Shown one piece after another: positions 17,954 to 25,304 of a stretch of DNA of 64,000 nucleotides. This DNA comes from Planctomycetota bacterium (GTDB lineage Bacteria > Planctomycetota > Planctomycetia > Pirellulales > Lacipirellulaceae): the NCBI GenBank assembly GCA_029781135.1, contig JAKOXH010000061.1:30948-94947 (forward strand), read 5' to 3'. Made by a program: the position numbers and the translations under genes. How positions within the stretch are numbered: the first letter of the stretch is position 1; every line of letters starts with the position of its first letter. Below the pieces are notes generated by a model that saw nothing but the letters and a program-made list of their open reading frames with translations, did no database searches and was not told the DNA's origin.

Positions 17954-20563
17954 TCATCGAACGACGGCAGGGATGAATTCGCGGGGTTGCGAATCGCTGA
18001 CGACTTGCGTTCCGGTGCGGCGTGTTTTGGCTTCGGCCAGCGCGGTGATGAGATTTTGCTGCGTGTAGCCGCCACGGAAGACGATGGGGTTATGCGGCGA
18101 GCCGCCGGGGAAGATGGCGATCACGGGCACGCCGTTAGCGCCAAGCGCTTTGATCGTGCGGTCGATTTCAGGCGGGTATTCCGTGAAGTCGGCGTACATG
18201 GTGACGGCGCCGCTCTGGGCAATCGCCTGTTCGACCGGCTTGGTGTGCAGGACGGACTTCTCGAACAACTTGCAGTTGAAGCACCACTCGGCCGAGAAAT
18301 CGACGAGCACCGTTTTGCCTTCATCGACGGCAACTTGCTGAAGTCGTTCGAGCGAAAAGGGCTGCCAGGCCTTGTCGACGGGAGCGGTGGCGAGGCGATA
18401 CATACCGCCGAAGGCGACTGCGACGAACAGCCCAATTACCACCGCGGCCGAGGCCCAGGCACGCAAGCGAGCACCCAGTTCGGCGGTGAGCGGCGTGCGG
18501 GCGACGAGCCAACAGGCGACCGCGATGCCGAGCAGCAGCAAGATCGTCGGCACGACGGCAGCCGGTTCGATGAACGAAAGAATGAAAACAACGGTGCCCA
18601 TCAGAACGAAGCCGCTGACTTGTTTGAAGGTGTCCATCCATTGCCCCGGCTTTGGCAGAAAGCGGAGGAGTTCGGGGTAGACGCCGACGAGCAGGTAGGG
18701 GCTTGCCATGCCGAGGCCGACGACGGCAAACACGGTCAGATTCGTCGCAATGGGTTGCGTAACGGCCCAGGCAATGGCCGCGGCCATTAGCGGGGCGGTG
18801 CAGGGCGTGGCGAGGACGGTGGTGACGACGCCTTTCAAGAACGCGCCGAGCGGACCTTCTTTCGCCGCGGCCGATTGAACCGAGCCGCTGCCGAAGAAGC
18901 CGGGGATAGGAACTTCCCACACGCCAAGGAGGCTAAGGGCCATTGCAAATACGACGGCCGCGATCGTGACGTTGAACGATGTCTTGCCGAACTGGCCGCC
19001 CCAGGAAAGGCCGATTGTCGCGGCGAGCAGACCGAGTAGCAGGAATACGGCGATGATGCCGGCGGCGAACCAGATATTGAGCACCAGCGCGTGCGAACGG
19101 CTCTTGCCCGATTGTTCGACGAAGCTCATTACCTTGAGGCCGATTACGGGCAGCACGCAAGGCATGAGGTTGAGAATGAGGCCGCCGACGAACGCGATAG
19201 CGATATAGTAAGACAGCGAACCGGCGGAGGCGGAGGTTTCCAGCGTGATACGCGAGAGGTCGTAAGCGCCGGCGGCGGCACGGGGAGCGGGCGCCGGTGC
19301 AGTAGCGATGCTATTCTGAGAATTCTGAGCAACAGGCTGGGCGGTTGGCGGCGTTTGTGGCGGAGCAGTGGTGGTTGGTGTCTGAGGCGATTGGCGCGTG
19401 TAGAAGTCGGCCAGTACTGAGGATGCAGCGGCGACTTTGCTGTAACCGTCGCCCGGGGCAAACGTGAGTGGTGCTTCCGATTGGCTGCGTTCAGGGCCGA
19501 CGGTGAGTTTGGTGGCGAAGCGCACGGCCTGGGGAAGTTCGCACACGCCTTGGCCGCCGCTGTAATCGCACATCTGGTAGCCGAAGAGGCCAACAAGCGG
19601 GTATTCGCCAGCGGGTGCGTCCTTGGGAACATCAATGCGCTGTGTCCAAGTAACATCACCTTCATGGTATTTCAGTGGGCCGAACGACGGTTCAGAATTG
19701 TCAACTTTGGGCTGTGCATCGGTCGTCGGGCGTTCGGGTAGCAGGCCACCCGTGGATTGCAGCGCGATCAGCACCGGCTTGGTGCCTTTCAGCGGGTCGC
19801 GTTCGTTAAACGCATAGATGTGTCCGCCGGGTGGCGTGGTGGCCGTGATGTGCAGTTCGGCCGATTCGCCAGGGCGAACCGCTGCCGGCACGAGTCGGCC
19901 GCTCAGCTTCACGGCCGAGCCTTTCATCTGAAAGCTTGCGACCGATGACTGAACATGGCCAATGGCTGAGGCGGGCGGCCAATCGACGATGCGGACGTTG
20001 TCGGCTCCAGGGGCAACGCGGGCCGTGAAATCTTTTTCAACCGGTTCGCATGAGCCGCCGTCCTGGCAGACTTCCAGGCGGATACTGCCTTTGACTTCCA
20101 GCTTCTTCGGATCGACGCCGGCGGTGATTTCAATGGGCGCGTACCAAGTGACGGTGCCTTTGTGCTCTTCGATTTTAAGGCCAGTCCACACAGGACCTTT
20201 TTCAATACGTGAATCGGGAGCAGGCTGTGAGCGGAAGGCAGTGAGCAGGCGGTAATCGCTCGAATGCACGAGTTCAATTTGCGTGGGTCGCGGACCCCCC
20301 TTGGGTTGCGTGAGCGAGTATGTGTGTTTGCCCGGCGCGATCTTGGCGGTGATCAGCAGAACGGCTGGCTGATCGGCCGATGCGGGTGCGACGCGCGTCG
20401 TGATCGTCGCTGCTTCGCCATTCGCGGCAGGGTCGAATTGGCCCACGATGCCGAGCGGGCTTTGGGGATCGAAGCCGATGGAGTTCTGCCCTTGCGCTTG
20501 TGCGGAGTTGACCGCAAAGAGAATCGTCGGGATGGCCAAGAGGCCAAATGCAAGTTGACGCAC
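17954..20563 (-). CDS. DsbD/ScsB-like thiol:disulfide interchange protein
   Basis: 869 residues from a GTG at 20563, which starts a clean signal peptide (RQLAFGLLAIPTILFAVNSAQA) behind a GGAG; an upstream ATG at 20647 would add 28 residues without signal character. Two DsbD-alpha-like immunoglobulin domains in the periplasm come first (the second contains GYQMCDYSGGQGVCELP). A Pro-rich linker and an eight-helix core with the redox pair of DsbD (MPCVLP and ATPCTAPL) follow. A C-terminal thioredoxin domain ends the protein, with WCFNCK. It carries electrons from cytoplasmic thioredoxin to periplasmic partners, for example for cytochrome c assembly. Substrate is unknown. Confidence 0.9.
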   Translation of the reverse strand: MRQLAFGLLAIPTILFAVNSAQAQGQNSIGFDPQSPLGIVGQFDPAANGEAATITTRVAPASADQPAVLLITAKIAPGKHTYSLTQPKGGPRPTQIELVHSSDYRLLTAFRSQPAPDSRIEKGPVWTGLKIEEHKGTVTWYAPIEITAGVDPKKLEVKGSIRLEVCQDGGSCEPVEKDFTARVAPGADNVRIVDWPPASAIGHVQSSVASFQMKGSAVKLSGRLVPAAVRPGESAELHITATTPPGGHIYAFNERDPLKGTKPVLIALQSTGGLLPERPTTDAQPKVDNSEPSFGPLKYHEGDVTWTQRIDVPKDAPAGEYPLVGLFGYQMCDYSGGQGVCELPQAVRFATKLTVGPERSQSEAPLTFAPGDGYSKVAAASSVLADFYTRQSPQTPTTTAPPQTPPTAQPVAQNSQNSIATAPAPAPRAAAGAYDLSRITLETSASAGSLSYYIAIAFVGGLILNLMPCVLPVIGLKVMSFVEQSGKSRSHALVLNIWFAAGIIAVFLLLGLLAATIGLSWGGQFGKTSFNVTIAAVVFAMALSLLGVWEVPIPGFFGSGSVQSAAAKEGPLGAFLKGVVTTVLATPCTAPLMAAAIAWAVTQPIATNLTVFAVVGLGMASPYLLVGVYPELLRFLPKPGQWMDTFKQVSGFVLMGTVVFILSFIEPAAVVPTILLLLGIAVACWLVARTPLTAELGARLRAWASAAVVIGLFVAVAFGGMYRLATAPVDKAWQPFSLERLQQVAVDEGKTVLVDFSAEWCFNCKLFEKSVLHTKPVEQAIAQSGAVTMYADFTEYPPEIDRTIKALGANGVPVIAIFPGGSPHNPIVFRGGYTQQNLITALAEAKTRRTGTQVVSDSQPREFIPAVVR

Positions 20564-21106
20564 TGGAAAGGCTCCAAAGTAGGTGGCGAAACTACACAAC
20601 GCGAACGGAGACCGCGTTGGCGAAAGAACGGCCGACGAGTTTCGCAAATGAAAGATCCGCGTTTCACGTAATTTTACCGGTGGGATTGGGAACGTCCTAC
20701 CCGGGTTTACGCACTAAATGGCATGCTGGCAGGGAGCCCGGCAGGCGAACTGACGGGCGGTACGGCGGAAGATACGACGATGCGGTGCAGGAGTGCGGCG
20801 AAATCAGCGGAATCGCTCTCTAATGTCATTTAGTTTATGAACATAGCAGACATTACTTCATACCCCCGCAAGGGATTGTGGACGGCGTCTGGGGCGCGGG
20901 ATAGATTGGGGGCGCAGAGGGAAAGAAGTCCGCAGAGGTCGCGGCAAATGGGCCCATCGATTCGATATGACTGGTTCGCTATTTGTGCAAACCAAGTTCG
21001 ACTCACGCAAAGGCGCAAAGCCGCAAAGGGGCGGACAGATAGTGAATTACCTTTGCGGTCTTTGCGCCTTTACGTGAGACTCTTAATCAAGAATTCTTGA
21101 ACTTCT
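20564..21106. other. Gene-free divergent spacer
   Basis: Between the dsbD-like gene and the Fe-S subunit gene. Contains an inverted repeat at 21001-21080 and otherwise no supported coding or RNA gene. Promoters for both divergent units should lie here; none is certain. Confidence 0.5.
21001..21080. repeat. Inverted repeat (CTCACGCAAAGGCGCAAAG type)
   Basis: Arms at 21001-21030 and 21050-21080 (CACGCAAAGGCGCAAAG against CTTTGCGCCTTTACGTG) surround an AT-richer loop. This kind of repeat is widespread in planctomycete spacers. It lies 27 bases before the downstream ATG, so it may fold in the leader. Confidence 0.75.
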
Positions 21107-21589
21107 ATGCAACAGAAAATCACACTTACGGTTAATGGCAAGGAGCGCACGGTTACGACCGATCCGAACCGGCCGCTCTTGGATGTATTGCGGGAAGACC
21201 TCGGTTTAATGGGGCCCAAGTTCGGCTGCGGTGAGCGGCAGTGCGGGGCCTGCACTGTGCTGCTCAACGGCCGGGCGACGTACTCGTGTGCCACGAAGAT
21301 TAGTTCCGCCAAAGGTCGCAAGATCGAGACGATTGAAAGCCTGATGGAAGGCGACAAGTTGCACCCGCTGCAGGAAGCGTTCTTGGCCGAGAACGCGTTC
21401 CAGTGTGGCTACTGCACTTCTGGCATGATTATGAACGCAGTCGCGCTGCTGCGTGAGAAGCCGAATGCCGACACGGAAGAAATTCGTGAGGCGATGGACC
21501 GCAACACGTGCCGTTGTGGAACTTACACGCGGATTATGAAGGCGGTCGAGAGTGTGGCGAAAGCGGGCGTGATGGGAGGGAAGAAGTGA
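21107..21589 (+). CDS. [2Fe-2S] subunit of a molybdenum hydroxylase
   Basis: 160 residues. Small subunit with two [2Fe-2S] clusters as in xanthine dehydrogenase/isoquinoline 1-oxidoreductase: a plant-type site CGERQCGAC and a C-terminal site CGYCTSGMI with CRCGTYTRI. It passes electrons from the Mo centre to an outside acceptor. No FAD subunit gene is adjacent, which fits the two-subunit Ior type using a cytochrome or other acceptor. The stop overlaps the start of the large subunit. Confidence 0.92.
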   Translation: MQQKITLTVNGKERTVTTDPNRPLLDVLREDLGLMGPKFGCGERQCGACTVLLNGRATYSCATKISSAKGRKIETIESLMEGDKLHPLQEAFLAENAFQCGYCTSGMIMNAVALLREKPNADTEEIREAMDRNTCRCGTYTRIMKAVESVAKAGVMGGKK

Positions 21590-23904
21590 TGGAATCAAGA
21601 CACAGAGACAAGGAAAGAAGAAGAGGGGGAGACAGGAACTTAGCGAGAGGGGGAGACAAGGAGAGGGGGAGAGGGGGAGACAAGGAGACAAGGAGACAAG
21701 GAGATGCAGCTTCAAACCTTGGCCCGAACGTCATGTTGCTGAGTGAATCGATCCGCGATCCGCAATCCGCAATCGGCAATTCGATAGACGTTGATTACGA
21801 CGAGTTGATCGAGCCCGTGCGGTTTAACTTTGCGCTCGATCGGCGTGGGTTCGTGCAGATGTTGGGTGCCGGCGTGCTGGTCACGGCGATTGGCGTGCCG
21901 GCGTTTGGGCAGCGTCGCAGGAACGGTGGCGGAGGGCGGGGAGGCGCGCCGGTACCACTGTCGGCTAGAATTCACTTTGCGGACGACGGCACAATTACCG
22001 TCCTTTCCGGAAAAGTCGATGCCGGGCAGGGAGCACGGTGTGAACTTGCACTCGCGGCGGCGGAAGAACTGCGTGTGCCGTATGAACGCGTGAAGATGAT
22101 GCTGGGCGATACGAGCGTCTGCCCCGACGACGGGCTGACCGCGGGCAGCCTCACCACGCCGCGCACGGTGCCCGTCATTCGGCAGGCGGCGGCCGCGATT
22201 CGGCAACTGCTCACCGACCAAGCGGCCAAGAAATGGTCGGTCGATGCTGCTTCGATCGAATCGAAAGAGGGGAAACTAGTACACAAGGCCTCCGGAAAAG
22301 AGGCTGCGTACGTCGAGCTTGCGAAAGATGAGGAGTTGGCCAAGCGGCTCGCCGAACCAGCTGGGGCCCACGTGGTGCTAACGCCCGTGGCCGAGTGGAA
22401 AACACTCGGCAAGCCACACGTTTCGCCGACCGCGCGCGACAAAGTGACCGGTAAGCACGAATATCCTTCGGATCTGAGGCGGCCCGGCATGATGTACGGT
22501 CGCGTGCTGCGGTCGCCCAAGTATCAGGCCAAGCTGCTAGAGGTCGACCTGGCGGCCGTGAAGGCGATGAAGGATGTCATCCCGGTGCGCGATGGCGAGT
22601 TCGTCGGCGTCGTTGCGCCGACTGCCTACGGCGCGAAATTGGCGATCGAGGCGATCGCCAAGACGGCGAAGTGGGCCGATGTCGACATGCCTTCCAGCGA
22701 TGAGCTGCCGGAGTATTTGCGCAAAAATGCCGAGGGCGGCGTGCCGAAGAACCCGTTCGCGGATGATGCGGCGAAGGCGGCCAAAGCACTGAAAGCAACG
22801 TATTTCATCCCGTATGTCCAGCATGTGCCGCTCGAACCGCGCACGGCACTGGCCGAGTGGGCGGATGGCAAGCTCACGGTGTGGACGGGCACGCAGAATC
22901 CGTTTGGCAACCGCGGCGAGTTGATGCAGGCGTTCCGCTTGAAAGGAGATGCGGTGCACGTGATCGCGCACGACTTCGGCGGCGGCTACGGCGGCAAGCA
23001 CACGGGTGAGGCGGCCGTGGAAGCGGCGCGACTGGCTCAGACCGCGAAGAAGCCGGTGATGTTGCGCTGGACGCGCGAGGAAGAGTGCGTGAACGCGTAC
23101 TTCCGCCCGGCGGCCGTGATGGATTTGGAGGCGTCGCTCGACGATCAGGGCCGCATCACATCCTGGTGGCATGTGAACATCAACGCCGGCGGCAATTCGA
23201 TCGAATCGCCGTACGACATCGCCAACAAAAAATCGGCCACGGTCAGTTCGCGGCCGCCGTTGCGGCATGGGTCGTATCGCGCGTTGGCATCGACGGGCAA
23301 TGCGTTTGGTCGCGAGTCGTTCATGGATGAGTTGGCCGCGGCGGCTAAGATGGACCCGCTGGCGTTTCGGCTCGCCAACTTGAAGGAACCGCGGTTGCGG
23401 GCGGTGCTCGAGGATGCGGCCAAGCGATTCGACTGGGAAAAGCGGGCGAAGGAAAAGAAGCCGAACCACGGTGTGGGGCTGGCGTGCAGCACCGACAAAG
23501 GTGGGTTCGTCGCCTGTTGTGCCGAGGTTGAAATTGATCGGGAGCGCGGACTCGTTCGCGTGCTGCACGTGACCGAGTCGTTCGACTGCGGGCCGGTGCT
23601 GAATCCCGAGAATTTGCGCAACCAAATGGAAGGCGCGATCATCATGGGGCTTGGACCGGTGCTGCGCGAGGAAGTGGTTTTTTCCAAAGGCGAAATCACG
23701 AATGGCAATTTGCGCGAGTACCGTGTGCCGAAACTCAAAGATGTGCCTACGATCGAAACGTACGCGATGAACCGAACGGATCTGGAGCCAGCCGGGGCGG
23801 GCGAGACGCCGATCATTGCGATCGCCCCGGCGGTGGCCAATGCGGTATTTGCCGCGACGGGTGAGCGGTTACGAAGCTTGCCGCTGAAAATTGCGAAGGC
23901 GTAG
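21589..23904 (+). CDS. Molybdopterin-binding large subunit (IorB-like hydroxylase)
   Basis: 771 residues. Aldehyde oxidase/xanthine dehydrogenase superfamily, closest in build to isoquinoline 1-oxidoreductase beta. Seen: a twin-arginine-like stretch LDRRGFVQMLGAGVLVTAIGVPAFG near residue 80, DFGGGYGGKHTGEAAVEAARLA for cofactor binding, and the likely catalytic Glu in AGAGETPIIAIAPAVANAV. The first 65 codons are odd: repeated GGGGGAGACAAGGA units and an ATCCGCAATCCGCAATC-type repeat make a charged, low-complexity leader before the Tat-like signal. The true start may lie within this stretch. The substrate is probably an aldehyde or N-heterocycle. Confidence 0.85.
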   Translation: MESRHRDKERRRGGDRNLARGGDKERGRGGDKETRRQGDAASNLGPNVMLLSESIRDPQSAIGNSIDVDYDELIEPVRFNFALDRRGFVQMLGAGVLVTAIGVPAFGQRRRNGGGGRGGAPVPLSARIHFADDGTITVLSGKVDAGQGARCELALAAAEELRVPYERVKMMLGDTSVCPDDGLTAGSLTTPRTVPVIRQAAAAIRQLLTDQAAKKWSVDAASIESKEGKLVHKASGKEAAYVELAKDEELAKRLAEPAGAHVVLTPVAEWKTLGKPHVSPTARDKVTGKHEYPSDLRRPGMMYGRVLRSPKYQAKLLEVDLAAVKAMKDVIPVRDGEFVGVVAPTAYGAKLAIEAIAKTAKWADVDMPSSDELPEYLRKNAEGGVPKNPFADDAAKAAKALKATYFIPYVQHVPLEPRTALAEWADGKLTVWTGTQNPFGNRGELMQAFRLKGDAVHVIAHDFGGGYGGKHTGEAAVEAARLAQTAKKPVMLRWTREEECVNAYFRPAAVMDLEASLDDQGRITSWWHVNINAGGNSIESPYDIANKKSATVSSRPPLRHGSYRALASTGNAFGRESFMDELAAAAKMDPLAFRLANLKEPRLRAVLEDAAKRFDWEKRAKEKKPNHGVGLACSTDKGGFVACCAEVEIDRERGLVRVLHVTESFDCGPVLNPENLRNQMEGAIIMGLGPVLREEVVFSKGEITNGNLREYRVPKLKDVPTIETYAMNRTDLEPAGAGETPIIAIAPAVANAVFAATGERLRSLPLKIAKA
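21600..21786. repeat. Purine-rich tandem repeats in the large-subunit leader
   Basis: GGGGGAGACAAGGA-like units are repeated several times from about 21625 to 21705. A short GATCCGCAATCCGCAATC-type repeat follows near 21752-21782. Both types look like intergenic repeats of this genome but are read in frame with the Mo-hydroxylase gene. Confidence 0.7.
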
Positions 23905-23972
23905 GTCAGGCTTTAGCCTGACCGTTAGTAATGACGCGCTGGCAAAAAGGTCAGACTGAAGTCTGACCTACG
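23903..23972. repeat. Palindrome at the shared end of two convergent genes
   Basis: Arms TAGGTCAGGCTTTAGCCTGACC and GGTCAGACTGAAGTCTGACCTA. It provides the last four or five codons and the stop of the minus-strand phosphotransferase, and touches the stop of the plus-strand hydroxylase. Same family as 1561-1634. Confidence 0.75.
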
Positions 23973-25132
23973 TGTGCGACAATACTGCCGAAGCGCTCGA
24001 TGACTTGGGCGTGGTTTTCGAACTCGCGGCCATCGATGTAGATCCAGCGCAGCCAGTTGCAGCCGGCGAGGATGGGGGCGCTCGTGCTGAGCGCGTGGGC
24101 GGCGCGGGTCTCGTTTTCTGACAGCGGGCGGATGGTGTTGTAAGCGGAGAGAGCGTGTTGCCAGAGTTCGGCATGATTCGGGGCGGAGCGGGACAGTCTC
24201 CTTTTCGCGATGGTTTGGTCTGTGTCGCTTGTTGAGGTTGTGTCGTTGGTATTCGGTTCGCGCGAAAAGGGGACAGTCCCCGGGCTCTCCGAACCCTCCC
24301 CTGGCCCCTCCCTAAAAGCGAGGGGAGTTACATCGGCGAAGCTGCTGACTAAGCGGGCGATGTCGGTGGCGGGGGTATCGATGGCGACGGCGCCGAAATC
24401 CACGAGGCCAGTGACTTCGTCGCCGGTGAAAAGGACGTGTTCGTGCCAGATGTCGCGCAGGCAAGGTTGTAGGGGCAGAGCGACGTTCGCGAGCGGTTCG
24501 AGTCGGGCGATTGCACGTGGAATCGCGTTAGGCAGCGCGGCGAGAAATTGGCGGGCGAGCGGTGCGAGGTCGGGCCAGGTGGTGTCGCGGATTGAGTTCG
24601 CGAGTTCGGCGAGATGATGTGGTGTTAGGTTGCGGAGGCGGGTGAGGTGGCGGTGGATCGCGGATGGATAGTCGGTCGGTGTAGATTCGGCCTGGCGGCC
24701 GACGCTAAACGATGTGGTGGCATTGTGAAACGTGGCGAGGGCGCGCATCGCCGAGGCGAGTTTTTCCGGTGATGGCCGGGCCGCGTAATCGGCCGTGCCG
24801 GGTAACCACGGGGCGAGTTCCCAGAGATAGCCAGCATGTTTGACGAACGATTCACCCGTACGCGTCGTAAGGGGTAATGGCAGGAAGTTGCAGCCGTGTG
24901 CCGCTGCGTGTTGTAACACCGCATGGATAAATCGCAATTGCGGTGGTGAAGGATGCTCTTGAGGCCAGCGACGGAGAATCAACGTCGTCGTTGGCAAGAC
25001 AAGCCGCCAGAATTGCGCACCGCTCATACCGCCCGCCGAACCGAGCGGAGAGCATTCCGCCGGTGGCGTGGAAAACGGGTACTGCTCAAGGACTTTGTCA
25101 ACGGCGAGCATGGGGACTGTTTTGGACGTCAT
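23951..25132 (-). CDS. APH/choline-kinase-like phosphotransferase with inserted repeats
   Basis: 393 residues. The bilobal phosphotransferase fold is seen in LWELAPWLPG, the catalytic-loop region CLRDIWHEHVLFTGDEVTGLVDFGAVAIDTPATDIA, where IWHEHV replaces the usual HGDLHxxN and VDFGA carries the metal-binding Asp. The missing Asp in the loop may mean altered or lost activity. Two stretches are not family-like: TSFSVGRQAESTPTDYP from a 29-base palindrome, and about 50 residues after DVTPLAF from another inverted repeat. The C-terminal VGQTSV is also repeat-encoded. Function unknown. Confidence 0.75.
   Translation of the reverse strand: MTSKTVPMLAVDKVLEQYPFSTPPAECSPLGSAGGMSGAQFWRLVLPTTTLILRRWPQEHPSPPQLRFIHAVLQHAAAHGCNFLPLPLTTRTGESFVKHAGYLWELAPWLPGTADYAARPSPEKLASAMRALATFHNATTSFSVGRQAESTPTDYPSAIHRHLTRLRNLTPHHLAELANSIRDTTWPDLAPLARQFLAALPNAIPRAIARLEPLANVALPLQPCLRDIWHEHVLFTGDEVTGLVDFGAVAIDTPATDIARLVSSFADVTPLAFREGPGEGSESPGTVPFSREPNTNDTTSTSDTDQTIAKRRLSRSAPNHAELWQHALSAYNTIRPLSENETRAAHALSTSAPILAGCNWLRWIYIDGREFENHAQVIERFGSIVAHVGQTSV
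24189..24327. repeat. Inverted repeat block inside the phosphotransferase gene
   Basis: Arms GGGACAGTCTCCTTTTCGCG (24190-24209) and CGCGAAAAGGGGACAGTCCC (24261-24280), then a hairpin-forming CCCTCCCCTGGCCCCTCCCT tract to about 24327. The block is read in frame as a Ser/Thr-rich loop. Confidence 0.7.
24681..24709. repeat. 29-base palindrome inside the phosphotransferase gene
   Basis: Identical over 29 bases to 11959-11987, with core TTCGGCCTGGCGGCCGA. Here it is translated in the phosphotransferase frame; there it is intergenic. Confidence 0.9.
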
Positions 25133-25137
25133 TGCCG

Positions 25138-25166
25138 ATAGTGGGCGGTGCCCACCCTACAAAATC
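25138..25166. repeat. Single GTGGGCGGTGCCCACC arm
   Basis: Short hairpin of the same family as 1735-1804, lying just upstream of the phosphotransferase start. 25170-25304 between it and the metalloprotease gene shows no further gene. Confidence 0.65.
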
Positions 25167-25304
25167 TAGCGGGACTTTACGGATCGAGAAAAGTACGAAA
25201 AATGGGCTATATACACCTGGGACACTCCATGCACCCCTGCTTCCCCACCACTCAAGGGGCGCGCCATTGGCGTGCCGCAAGTCTAGACATACAAGGTACT
25301 TAAG

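Noticed and set aside
21600..21720. Possible CRISPR array in purine-rich repeats
   Set aside because: Units are short, tandem and without unique spacers, and they are translated in frame; no cas genes are near.
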